Assembly (NCBI GenBank): GCA_024195585.1
Contig: SWBL01000487.1
Span: 1-28,023 of the forward strand
Origin: Aureobasidium sp. EXF-3400
Taxonomy: Eukaryota > Ascomycota > Dothideomycetes > Dothideales > Saccotheciaceae
Length of the DNA: 28,023 bases
Direction of reading: 5' to 3'
Shown here: positions 10,483 through 20,373 of the stretch, piece by piece
Numbering within the stretch: position 1 is the first letter of the stretch
How the letters are laid out: each line of letters starts with the position of its first letter
Notes under the pieces: model-generated
Seen by the model: the letters and a program-made list of their open reading frames with translations, nothing else
Databases searched by the model: none
Told to the model about the DNA's origin: nothing
Translations under genes and position numbers: made by a program

Positions 10483-10848
10483 AGTGGGCGACGAGAGGGC
10501 GGCGGACGCGCCAAAGACGTCACGCAGATGGGGGAGGATTCAACTCGGAGACAGCTACGCTATTGCGACATGAGGCACGTGTGAAGCAGCTTTGACGGAT
10601 TGCTCTGCAAGTTGTGAAAGTATGCTCTCTCGACGGGCGATCAAGAACAATGGCGATGGGAAGCGCAACGCGATGAAGTCGAACAGGTGGTGAAGCTCCG
10701 ACTGCTCTCGCTTGAGTTGAGAGTTGACGCGCGGGACAGCAGCAACGACCCTCGCCAGTCTTTCTTGGCAAGCCCAAGTCCGGTTCTCGAACATGTGAAT
10801 CGTGCTTTCCCTTGCAGGCTGGTATAATAATTTCACGACTCCACAGAC
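10483..10848. promoter_or_regulatory. Shared divergent promoter region PTA1 / COA3
   Basis: These 366 bases separate the two divergent start codons, so they must hold both promoters and leaders. No clear TATA box or known factor site was recognised. Open frames crossing it on the minus strand are short and unrecognisable. Confidence 0.6.
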
Positions 10849-11225
10849 ATGCCTATCGGAAAGTACGCATACTTTAGGACTGTTCACAAGGTGATTCTCA
10901 CTAACCCCATCTCAGGATCCCTCAGTCGTCGTACTACGACAAGTACAATCGGCCCACCGCCGCCCTTTACCGTGCCCGCCAGCCGTACATTGTCAAGAAT
11001 GCCCTGACTGGTCTGGCCATCTTTGGTTTCGCTATCGGTGTTTGTTCGTCACATCCATCTCTTCTCGTCTGATGTGCCCGGCTCGACTAACACACTACCC
11101 TAGACTCCTTCACCATCCGCGCTGTCGCACAGGATGAATTCGAGGATGTCATCGTTCCTGATGCGCCCGCCACACCTGGTCATGCTCCTCACACTAGCAC
11201 TGTGAGGCAGGTTGCTCCTAAATAA
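10849..11225 (+). CDS. COA3: Coa3, cytochrome c oxidase assembly factor 3
   Basis: Exons are 10849..10862, 10916..11043 and 11104..11225, giving 87 aa. The first coding exon is only 14 nt (Met-Pro-Ile-Gly plus two bases of a Lys codon). Its intron has donor GTACGC, a CTAAC branch site and acceptor CTCAG. The second intron uses the unusual donor GTTCGT with a GACTAAC branch site; only this choice gives the family-like GVYSFTIRAV. The middle of the protein is typical: QPYIVKNALTGLAIFGFAIG, one membrane-spanning segment at about 33-52, preceded by basic residues. An acidic, Pro-rich tail faces the intermembrane space. Coa3 is a small inner-membrane protein that stabilises newly made Cox1 and couples its translation to complex IV assembly. 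It has no cleavable presequence. The annotation is easily missed because no single exon is long. Confidence 0.9.
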
Positions 11226-11409
11226 AAGGTGGATCAAATTCGACCAAACATCTGTAACACCACATGTACATTCGATCTCGGCATGGTTAAGGCGCAATGG
11301 AGTTTATGGGAAGTCTGTCTCGAAAAGCAGCAGCAGCACTTTTGTTTACACGAGCCATGAATTACAAAGATACAAAAGAAAACATGGATTCGCTGTTGGC
11401 ATGGTATAT

Positions 11410-12171
11410 CTACATCAACACTGTCTCAACACCAGTGGGAAGGTTGCCCTTGAATGGGTGCTCGCTAGGAACAGCATTGTCCTTGATCTGCTGCAGCTTC
11501 TTTGCATTGGCCTCGTATGCCTCCTTCTCGTACTTGGCGATGACCTGTGACATGTCGGCGTAGTGGCCGGCGGGCACGTTGTGAGGTGCTCCAGTGTTGA
11601 GAATCCTGTCGATGAAACTTCGTTAGCATTCCGATTCTCTTCGCGTATCTTTTGTATGTCCGTTCTAATAAACAGTTTCCTTCTCTTTCTCTTGCTGTGA
11701 ATCATGTTCCCCAATGCTGTGCTGATAGGATAACCAAAGGCAGCTGGACGTACTCAGGGAATCTCAACGTGACGTTCTGGGCGCGCTGAGTGTTGGCGAA
11801 CAGGTTGCGATCGGCAGCAGCCTGCTCAAGAGCATCGGTGTGAAGAGCGGCGATGTGAGCGGCATCCTTGCGGTATCCGTCGTAGCTGTTAATGACGCGG
11901 GTGAGGTACTTGTGCTCGTAGTTGCCGGGTCCAGTAAACTGGTACATCAGGTAGCCGATCGGAATGAGAGACATGGCCATGAAGAATCCAGACTGTCTCC
12001 CTATCAGTATAGAGTCTCGTCCTGTCCTCCCATGACACGTACTCCAAGCTTCTCTTCTTCCGGGTACTTGATGCTGCCGGCGGCTGGGGCTTCGTGGTGG
12101 GCATGGCGTTTTGTTTGCTGACGAGTGACTGCGCGCGCAGTTTGCGCTGCGCTTCTTCTGAAGGCCTGCAT
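11410..12171 (-). CDS. Complex I 17.8 kDa accessory subunit
   Basis: Exons are 12171..12043, 11992..11754 and 11605..11410, giving 187 aa. Both donors are GTACGT and both acceptors are CAG. The introns are 50 and 148 nt. The N-terminus (MQAFRRSAAQTARAVTRQQ) is a basic, acid-free mitochondrial targeting peptide, followed by a His-rich stretch. After EEEKLG the sequence SGFFMAMSLIPIGYLMYQFT (about 44-63) is the single membrane segment. The matrix or intermembrane part contains NSYDGYRKDAAHIAALHTDA, LEQAAADRNLFANTQ and the signature GAPHNVPAGHYADMSQVIAK. This pattern matches the fungal NADH:ubiquinone oxidoreductase 17.8 kDa subunit, an accessory membrane-arm protein of respiratory complex I. 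It is convergent with COA3, with 184 bases between the stops. Confidence 0.88.
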
Positions 12172-13065
12172 GGTGTGTGGTGTGTACAAGCTCAATTGCT
12201 ATGCTAACCAGTCGTCCTCTTGGTCCGGTAGAGTGATGTCGAATCGTGCTTGGCGCTGTTTTGCCGGCCCGAGCGCAAAGCGTGGAGGAGTATCCAATCA
12301 GGAGCACTCTGTATATAAATGAAACTATTCATACAGCAATTGAAGGAGTCTACAGGAACACATGCAATCACTGGATGGTGAATGAGGTAAAATATTGGTT
12401 GTGTCACATCGAAGCACATCTTGTCACGCTGCTCGGACCTTCAGCAAGGACAGACAAACAGTCCAACACAGCATTCACCAGCATACGAGGACAATAATCT
12501 TGGTCACACATCAAGGCAAAAACTTCAGAACACTTCACACAGAATGCTAGGAAATTGTTGTATGCGCCGTGGAAACAGTTCTTGCAATTCTGACGAAGTT
12601 TTTGTATTACCCGAATTTGTTGTGCGTCCGGACGGGGAGGATACGGCCAGAGACTGAGCTTCTTCAGAGATGAAGTTGCTCAAACTGTTTCGTCAGTCTT
12701 TCATCGGATTTGCAAGCCATTTCAGGACTTTTGCGATCGTGGATGATTGCATCCGAGGTCTCGTCACCGAGCTGCGGGCGTTGCTTTCAGGTGGATTCCA
12801 GCAGCCTTTCGCAAGCCCGTCCTGTAGGCACCGTGGGCGCCTTGAACTCTCAAGTATTGTGCCGTTATCATTTTGTTTTTGTGTCAAATGCAAACTCCAC
12901 GCTTGAAAGAAAAGAGCCGCATTATGCATGTCCAGCGCCAGTAAAAATGCATCTATTCCATGCAAACTCCAGTGACTTCGAGACTCCGATAGAGGCGGTG
13001 CGCGCCAGGGCATGACGAGTCGTCAGATGTGTTGATAGGTTTAGAAAGTTGTGATGAATGGTCTC
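12172..13065. other. Long intergenic region between complex I subunit and RPB4
   Basis: About 890 bases contain the promoter of the 17.8 kDa gene and the 3' UTR of RPB4. A plus-strand TATATAAA lies at 12312-12319 with no coding gene downstream on that strand until 13810. Open frames at 12670-12906 (+) and 12693-13013 (-) overlap each other and match nothing I know. I see no RNA gene. A non-coding transcript cannot be excluded. Confidence 0.5.
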
Positions 13066-13580
13066 TCATTGCACAAAGTTTCTCAGCTTCATCATTTCGT
13101 CGAGCAGCTCTTGCAGGTCTTCGTCAGAAATCTTGCCTTCGAGCGAGGGCACCAGCGTCTTTGCTTCCTCAGCGGAATCAGGGCATAGACTTCCTTTTTA
13201 GTCGGTCAGTAAACGAACATGTACTGCAGTAGTCAAGTAAACTCACCGAGCTGGCTGCGCTCAAAGCGCTCGAGCTCGGTGCGAGTCGTGAGCAATTGCT
13301 CAACAGCAGTGACGTGCTCCTGCTGCTTGAAGCGTGCGAACAACTCGAGGTATTCCTGGGTCTTAAGAAGAGTCTCGGACTCGGAGACCTTCTGCTTGAT
13401 GTTGCGCCGGCGTGTCGTGACAGCGTTGATGATGGTGCGCGCTTCGGACAAGTTCAGAGCAGGTACCTGCTGAAACTCTCCCAGACGTAGAATAGCTGTA
13501 GCCTCTTCATCTCCAGTGGGGGCTCTCTTTGGGCGCGAGATCATGTGAGGCGCAGGAGCGGGTGCGCCGGGGTTGGCCAT
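13066..13580 (-). CDS. RPB4: Rpb4, RNA polymerase II subunit
   Basis: Exons are 13580..13247 and 13193..13066, giving 153 aa. The intron is 53 nt (GTGAGT..AAAAAG) with a CTGAC branch site. It interrupts the conserved hinge so that QLGSLCPDSAEEAKTLVPSL is restored only after splicing. The N-terminal half is a helical segment (ATAILRLGEFQQVPALNLSE, then SETLLKTQEYLELFARFKQQ). The C-terminal half is the HRDC-like core ending KISDEDLQELLDEMMKLRNF. Rpb4 pairs with Rpb7 to form the stalk of Pol II, which acts in initiation, mRNA export and decay. The length fits filamentous fungi; the yeast protein is longer through a charged insert. It is divergent to the phosphoesterase gene, 229 bases apart. Confidence 0.94.
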
Positions 13581-13809
13581 GTTGTCTGGAGCGAGTGACA
13601 CGAAAGAACTCAATCGACTGTGGAGGGCGACCTTGGTGGAGGCAGGGATGCAATGATCGACGACAATAATGGTGTGCTGCGCGATAGCGACGTTCGAGTT
13701 GTTGACTTGAAGTTCAAAGCGCAACAGCGACGGAGCTTGGCACTGTTGCATCGATGCGACCGCAGAGCCTCTTGTTTCAACCTTCACTTCTCCACTCGAG
13801 CACGAAAAG

Positions 13810-14643
13810 ATGACTGCGAGGATCCAATTCATGTCAGACCTTCACTTGGAGCGTGTTGGCTACCGTTACGACGTTCCTTGTGCGGCATCCCATCTGGCCT
13901 TAGCTGGAGATATTGGACGCTTCTGCGACTACGACGAATATGCCGATTTTCTCAAGATTCAGTGCCAAACATTTGATCAGGTACTTTTGGTAGCAGGGAA
14001 TAATGAGTTCTACGGTTCCTCGCGACAGGAGGCTCTGGATTCTGCGAACAGGCTAGTGCAGGATCCGATGTTGCAAGGCAAACTGGTGTTTCTGAATCGT
14101 ACTCGAGTCGACCTTGCAGGATCCAACATTACCGTTTTGGGGTGCACTCTATACTCCCACATTGATCCTGACTGTACTCAACTGAACAAGGATTTCACAA
14201 GTATCAGGGACTGGAATATCGAAGACCATAACAGAGAGCACGAAGAAGACCTGGAATGGCTGCGTTCATCTCTGCGGCATATCGCTGATATGGACTCTCA
14301 AAAGCAAGTCATCATAATCACTCACCACGCCCCGTCTTTCAAAGACACATGTCATCCCATGCATGAAAACAACGTCGTGAGTCAGTGTTTCTGCAGTAAT
14401 ACGTTGGACGCTTTTAGAACATGGAGAGGTCACGAGCAAGTAAGCAATTGGATATTCGGCCATACGCATTGGAATGCTCGTTTCATGTGCGAAAACACGA
14501 TAGTGCAAAGCAACTGCCTTCCCAACCAACCTCGTAATCTCAGCTGGTGGAGAAGGTTCACAATGTACAGACCGTTCAACCCACAGGCAGTCATAGACAG
14601 TCGTCCGGCACGGTATTGGGGCAATCGGTTGTTTAGCAGATAG
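13810..14643 (+). CDS. Calcineurin-like metallophosphoesterase
   Basis: This is a single exon of 277 aa. The metallophosphoesterase motifs are in order: D10-L-H12 near the N-terminus (FMSDLHLE), G33-D34 (LALAGDIG), G63-N64-N65-E66 (VAGNNEFYG), H172-H173 (IIITHHAPS) and G-H218-T-H220 (WIFGHTHW). These supply the ligands of a two-metal centre. The usual third motif is GNHE; here the catalytic His is Asn (codon AAT at 14002-14004), while the metal-binding Asn64 is kept. No signal peptide or membrane segment is visible, so it is likely cytosolic. The substrate is unknown; members of this fungal group are annotated only as Ser/Thr phosphatase-like. The start at 13810 is the first ATG and gives a compact beta strand into DLH. 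Rpb4 lies divergently 229 bases upstream. Confidence 0.9.
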   Translation: MTARIQFMSDLHLERVGYRYDVPCAASHLALAGDIGRFCDYDEYADFLKIQCQTFDQVLLVAGNNEFYGSSRQEALDSANRLVQDPMLQGKLVFLNRTRVDLAGSNITVLGCTLYSHIDPDCTQLNKDFTSIRDWNIEDHNREHEEDLEWLRSSLRHIADMDSQKQVIIITHHAPSFKDTCHPMHENNVVSQCFCSNTLDAFRTWRGHEQVSNWIFGHTHWNARFMCENTIVQSNCLPNQPRNLSWWRRFTMYRPFNPQAVIDSRPARYWGNRLFSR

Positions 14644-15440
14644 GCTGCATACGAGGCACAAGGGCATCAAGTATAAGCTATCGAAATGCACATGTTTACT
14701 CTGGATATAAGCCTGGCCATTGAGATAGCCTTTGACAAGGTTCTCTCTGTGGAATCCGCAGTTCTCGCAAAAGTTTTGTACATTTTTTCAGCTACAATGT
14801 GACAGTCTTTAGCACATGGGGAGGCTGATTTGTATTTCGGCTGTGACGCCGACTGCATCCCAATAGGTGTCGGCAATGCAATGAGAGATGGCACCACAAC
14901 CTGAGTAAATTCAGAATCAAGAGCTCGGTGATCTATCCATGGACTTGAGCTGGTTTACGGGCTAGATAATGCGCTGAATATTGACATTGTGGAGCAGCGG
15001 AAGACAGATTCGAGAAAACAGATCGTCCCTGTCAGGCAGGGACAGTACGGGGATTTTGCATGGGGTTTCGGCCACTCGGCGCTATTGGCCAAGTGCCATC
15101 CTCACGCGTGTGACACGCTCACCGAAAGTCAAGCATTCAGATGCAGAGGCGAAGCTGATGCAAGATCATGTCAACAGCTGAGTAAAAATTCAGGGCTCGA
15201 TTCAATGCCAGGCTAGTTCTAGGAAGCTGCATTGATCAAGTCTAGGTTCCCCTCTACCTGGATTCCTTGTTGTCTCTGGAATTCTCAGAAAACGACAAGA
15301 CGGGCGCCAAGGACTCGTGAGCGCCCGGGGGAAGCATTATTGCTCCTTTGAAAGCACGTTCAGTATTTACCTACATTCGACCTACGCTGTTGGCTGCCCC
15401 ACGCAGGCACTCTCTATTTCGACCCTTGGAACAACGTCCC
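14644..15440. other. Intergenic and promoter region of the LIM-RhoGAP gene
   Basis: This region carries the 3' UTR of the phosphoesterase and the promoter of the next gene. Two perfect 7-bp hairpins are present: GTCCCTG/CAGGGAC at 15025-15043 (5-base loop) and CGGGCGC/GCGCCCG at 15301-15327 (13-base loop). No coding gene or RNA gene was recognised. Confidence 0.5.
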
Positions 15441-15494
15441 ATGCGGTCGCTATCCAGTCTTCCCACGAGCAGGCGCTGCGTCCGCCCCGACTAA
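15441..15494 (+). promoter_or_regulatory. Upstream ORF 1 in the LRG1 leader (17 codons)
   Basis: ATG at 15441 opens a 17-codon frame ending TAA at 15492-15494, 159 bases before the main start. It matters only if transcription begins upstream of it. The surrounding pyrimidine-rich sequence suggests a leader, but the start site is not known. Confidence 0.35.
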
Positions 15495-15548
15495 ACACAC
15501 AATCGTCCGCCGCCTCCTGACTGTCCGCAACTCGCTGTCCTTGTTTTG

Positions 15549-15596
15549 ATGCCATTCTATTCAACACCATCCCGCTCGACGCTTCCACACAAGTAG
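15549..15596 (+). promoter_or_regulatory. Upstream ORF 2 in the LRG1 leader (15 codons)
   Basis: ATG at 15549 opens a 15-codon frame ending TAG at 15594-15596, 57 bases before the main ATG at 15654. It sits in a clearly CT-rich stretch typical of fungal 5' leaders, so it is likely in the mRNA and could dampen translation. Confidence 0.45.
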
Positions 15597-15653
15597 CCGC
15601 TGCTACCTCACGCTCGCTTTGTTTCCTCTGTTCGCAATTGCTCCTAATACACC

Positions 15654-18600
15654 ATGGGTTTACCAACGGACCCTTCCACCCAGCACGACGCTGATGATCA
15701 TCCCTATCCTTCCGACATCGCTCTTCCTCCTTCTCGCACCAACACACTTGATTCTCCCGGCGAATCACCTTCAAGAACCTCTACGGACGCCGAATCTCAG
15801 CTTGAATTGGCGTCGCGTCACAGACCTAAGCGCAGCCTGGATGTCAAGGACGATCGCCCTTCAGACGCACAAGTTTCACCCTCACGGGACCGCTCTCGAC
15901 CAAATGGAAAGCAGTCTAATAGGATATGCGCAAAGTGTGGTGGTCATCTGACTGGCCAATTCGTACGCGCTCTGGGCGGCACATATCACCTCGAGTGCTT
16001 CACATGCCACGTTCGTAATGCTGAAACGTGAACTTCTGTGCAATCGCTAATTGTTCGCAGGACTGTGGTAAAGTTGTTGCTTCCAAATTCTTCCCCGTCC
16101 CAGAACACCCCCCGAATCAATATCCTCTCTGCGAGACGGATTATTTCCGCAGATTAGACTTACTCTGCCATGCATGTGGGGGCGCCCTTCGCGGCTCCTA
16201 TATCACCGCTCTCGATCGCAAATATCACATTGAACATTTTACCTGTTCTGTATGCCCGACTGTCTTTGGTGCCCAAGACAGCTATTACGAACATGAGGGC
16301 AACGTATACTGCCATTACCATTACTCAACGAAATTCGCCCAGCGCTGTAATGGCTGTCAGACAGCTATTCTCAAACAATTTGTCGAAATCTTTCGCAATG
16401 GCCAAAACCAGCATTGGCACCCAGAGTGTTATATGATTCACAAATACTGGAACGTTCGACTACACCAAGGTGGTTCTGTGGATGAACCTCTGGACTCGGA
16501 AGAAAATGCTACAGAAGAGATGCGAAAGATGGTCAAAGAGAGTGAAGAAAGTGTTGAAGAGAAAGTGCTTTGGATTTGGCGCACGCTCTCGTCATTTGAA
16601 GAGAAATCAGCAACATGCATTTCTGATATGTTGTTACATGTCAGCAATGGCGCCTACGTTGATGGAGTCATGACGGCCAAGAAGTTCATCACTCATGTTG
16701 ACCTCCTATTCTCTGCTGCAGACAATCTGGACCAGGTTCTACAATCTTACACAACAAAGGGTGCGTTTGTTTCTTGTATCGCGTAGACTGCGTATGCTAA
16801 TCTCCTTAGGTCTTTCATACTCGAGAGAGGCCAAACTTCTGTGCAAGAAAGTAGTCGCTTTCTTCCAATTACTCGCTGAATCTCAGGAAACCGGTGTAAG
16901 GCGACTGGGTGTCACACAAGAACTTTTGTCTCTTGTCACAGGTTTAGCGCACTATCTCAAGCTCCTGATCCGCATCTGTTTGCAGGGCGCTTTGAAATTG
17001 GAGCGCGAAACTGGCAGTCATGAGGGTCTAACTAACTTCTTGGATGAGATCGGCGCTCTTGACGACAGACTTGATGCCGAAGACGACAAGGACCCAAGAA
17101 GCGAGACAGAAAACTTTGTTGCACGATCCGCAGACAATTGCGCTATTTGCGACAAGTCTGTTGAGGACAAGTGTTTCGTACGCAAGGACAGAAGATTTCA
17201 TGCCCAATGCCTCACATGCAGCAAGTGCTCGAAACAACTCGCTGATGATCATGCACTGGCAAGATGGGATGAGTCTTCTCAAAAACTCTTCTGTGACCGT
17301 CATGCTGTAACTTCGAGCGAGGGCGATTTCATCTTCGTCACCCGTCTCCAGCAATATGTTCATCTTCTCCGTGTCGCTCATGCGAGGTTGCTTGCCACTT
17401 TGCGTACAAGCGGTGCGTTGCCTCACACTTCAGGTCTGTTGAGAAAATATCTTACACTAGATGATATAATTACTCACAGAGCCTTTAGATGATCCGAACC
17501 TTACAGACTATGACTCCAACCGAGGACACCGTGTGTCGCCGAAGGGCTCTATGGACCCACCATTGCTTAGATCAAATACCCGATCCAAGTCATATGCTGG
17601 CTCGACCAAGCGTGAGCACTCACCTTCATACGAACAGACACTTGGGGACATCCGAAGGCTGCGGTCCACGCGCATGGAGAAAAATATTTCAACGACAAAC
17701 CGCAAGGCTCGTACATCCAGAGTCATTGATGGCCCTGAAGGTCTGCACGGCGATCCGGAGGACAGGTTCGAACGTCGTCAAACCGGCAACTTCCAGATTG
17801 TCGACGATGGTGAAGCCGGTGGGTCGCGCATGTCACAACTTCAATTCGGTAATCATGAGTCCATGACCTTGGACGATATTCCAAGGCTTGTCCAAGCACA
17901 GCAAACGAGAGAACAAAGGCCCAATGCCTCCAAGTTCCATCGTGGTCCCATGATACCTCAGGAGCCAAGACCAAAGCTTGTCAACAACGGTCACACACGA
18001 CACGTCTCGCTTGGTAACGACGAAAAGCCAGCTCTTGGAGAGGGTGGTGCGTTCAAGACAAAGAAGTACTTCTCCGAATTGTCGGCTCTTGAGTATTTCA
18101 TTGTTCGACACGTAGCTGTTCTTTCAATGGAACCTCTGCTTGAGGGCCATTTCAACCAGGAAGAGTTGCTTGACCTCATCGAGACGAAGAGACCTACATT
18201 CTGGGGCAAATTTGGGAAGGCCTTCAAGCCAGAGGCAGGCAAAAAACCAAAAGGCAACAAGCGAGGCATCTTTGGCGTGTCTCTTGAACAGCTGGTAGAG
18301 AAAGACTATGCGGAATCAACAGATGGCATTGGGCCAGGCGCCTTGCGTATACCTGTTCTGATCCAAGATGCCATATCCGCAATGCGGACAATGGACATGT
18401 CTGTCGAAGGTGTCTTCCGCAAGAACGGTAATATTAAAAGGCTCAACGACGTCAAAGAAGAGATCGACTCTAAGGAGATGGTTGACGTTGATCTCACAAA
18501 AGAAAACCCAGTGCAAGTCGCTGCGCTTCTCAAGAAGTTCCTACGAGAGCTTCCAGATCCCCTTATGACATTCAAGCTGCATAAGTTGTGGATAACGTCA

Positions 18601-19392
18601 CAAAGTAAGTTTTGTATGCCAACGATGCTGAAAGCTTCTTTACTAAACGCTGTTCAGAAATCGCGGACGAAGAGACACGGCGAAGGGTACTTCACCTTAC
18701 GTGCTGTCTTCTTCCAAAGGCACACAGAGATACCATGGAGGTCTTGTTCAACTTCATGCAGTGGGTGTCTTCGTTCTCTCACATCGACGAGGAATCTGGC
18801 AGCAAAATGGATGTCCACAATCTTGCTACTGTGATGGCGCCCAATATCTTGCACTTGGGCAAACGCGACGTTCCTTTGGATGATAACTTGCTCGCTATCG
18901 AGGCGGTGCACTCCCTGATTGAGTACAACGAGTACATGTGCGAGGTAAATTTACTGCCGTCCGCTTGTCCGCTGACCAGGAACGCTAACGTTTTCTTTGC
19001 AGGTACCGGAGGATCTAGCTCTTATCCTCAACGACTCCACGTTGTTCTCCGCCAGCGCCGATATCACCACAAAGGAGATCCTGAAACGATATGGCGATCG
19101 GACTAAGGGACCCTCGACTACACAAGGAGATGTAGCACCGCCGCCTCAATCTACGACACCTAAATCTCGTGAAAGCCGGGGCAGTGCGCCTGTTGTCACT
19201 CGTGTTGACACAGATGCCGAACAGGCCAACGCATGGGGCAACGAAGCCAGTGTTCGTCATGTAGCAGCAGACATGCCACCACAGCCGCCTTTTGCCATGC
19301 ACCCAAACAAGTCTTCTGAGAGCCAAGGCAGTCCGACGCGGAATGGCAATCGCAACAGCGGATATGCTCCAAGGCCAATGGGTGTGACATAG
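15654..19392 (+). CDS. LRG1: Lrg1-type LIM-domain RhoGAP
   Basis: Six exons: 15654..16010, 16061..16760, 16810..17412 (or 17433), 17480..18604, 18658..18944, 19003..19392; 1153 aa (1160 with the longer third exon). Residues 1-88 are Ser/Pro-rich. LIM1 starts at C92 (CAKCGGHLTGQFVRALGG), is completed across intron 1, and leads into VASKFFPV. LIM2 starts near 155 (CHACGGALRGSYITALDR). A partial third LIM follows (CNGCQTAILKQFVEIFRNGQ). LIM4 starts at C463 (CAICDKSVEDKCFVRK). A Ser/Arg-rich linker leads to the RhoGAP domain (about 818-1040) with the catalytic arginine finger R867 in EGVFRKNGN, then LLKKFLRELPDPLM and NLATVMAPNIL. Lrg1 proteins accelerate GTP hydrolysis on Rho1, restraining cell-wall synthesis and polarity signalling at hyphal tips; Neurospora LRG-1 is needed for tip extension. 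The tail is Pro/Ser-rich. The intron 1 donor is GTTCGT. Confidence 0.92.
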
Positions 19393-20373
19393 GATGAAAA
19401 TCTATCCAGCGGGCGGTAGCCTCAAACATACTTGACTTTGTGGCTGTCCATTGTTTCTGTTTGTTGTCTACCACCACGTATCTGCTTTTCGTCCGAGCGG
19501 AGTTCCTCGAAAATGTCTTTTCATTGCAATGAGTTTTTTTTTTTTTTGGAGGGCAGCTTGTTTTCTTCTTCTTTTCTTCTTCTCTTCTCGTCACCTTTTA
19601 CCTCTGTTGTCTCGACAAATTTTTCTACCTCTCCTTGTCATCTTACCCTTTGTCTCATTTCGTCATCCGTTTTGAGTATGCGCTTTTCCATCATCAACAT
19701 CATCAACATTATCAGTATCGCCGACATCATCGCTCTGGGACAGTGATAGTCTCAAAGTTCTCTGCTTTTTTTTTTTGACTCGAGAGACAAGCATTGGTCA
19801 TCAGGACAGACCCGTAGACAGGTCAAGCAAAATGCATCATTATAATCTATATTCTGTACTCCTGGTCTTTGATCTCCGTCTTTGTCTTGTTATCACATCT
19901 GAACCTGTTCCGACATAGTTACGTCCATTTAATTTAAAAAGGACAGCGTAAACATTACAGACTACTGGCTACTGGTTACAACCATGTTGCTAGATACAGA
20001 TTGAATGTGCTTCCTACAATGGTGCGAGAGGTGGTATTTCCAAATTCGCCGTGGATGCGCGGGACACCCTGCCTATGATACTAATGATCGCACCATCTCG
20101 ATCGCGGCCGCCAGAGTCGCCGTGGCGATGTAATCCAGAAGTCACTTCGTAGTTACTGCATTGGTTTCTTGTTTTCTTTCTTGTGTCTTCTTGATGAATG
20201 ACGAGCATTTGACATTGCACGATAGATAGCGGACAGGGAAGCATGCCCGAGTTCGGAGGCTGACAAACGCCTCGGCTGATGGCGTCAGATTCCAAGAACC
20301 ATGACTTTTCTACCAGAGCATTGTAAGCATACAACCTGACTTCTCTACGCCAGTCAGAGCGACGAGAGATAGT
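19393..20373. other. Intergenic region between LRG1 and the CysA gene
   Basis: About 980 bases hold the LRG1 3' UTR and the promoter of the next gene. Low-complexity features are a T14 run at 19534-19547, a CT-rich stretch around 19560-19640, an ATCATCAAC-type microrepeat near 19690-19735 and a T11 run at 19766-19776. No RNA gene was recognised. Confidence 0.55.
20243..20339 (+). promoter_or_regulatory. Three short uORFs before the CysA start, with a CYS3-like site
   Basis: Three ATG-initiated frames lie just upstream of the ATG at 20374: 20243-20263 (6 codons plus stop), 20279-20326 (15 plus stop) and 20301-20339 (12 plus stop). The last two overlap in different frames. ATGGCGTCAG at 20279-20288 matches 9 of 10 positions of ATGRYRYCAT, the site of the ascomycete sulfur activator CYS3/MetR. 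The two readings compete: if the site is promoter DNA, the first ATGs may not be transcribed. Confidence 0.4.

Noticed and set aside
12670..13013. Overlapping open frames on both strands between the complex I gene and RPB4
   Set aside because: They are short, overlap each other, and show no recognisable motif or splice extension.
13581..13832. In-frame upstream extension of RPB4
   Set aside because: It would cross the divergent promoter and overlap the phosphoesterase start. Rpb4 family length (about 150 aa) is met from the ATG at 13580.
19534..19776. T14 and T11 runs as Pol III terminators of a hidden RNA gene
   Set aside because: No A or B box or foldable RNA was found upstream. They are probably low-complexity sequence downstream of LRG1.
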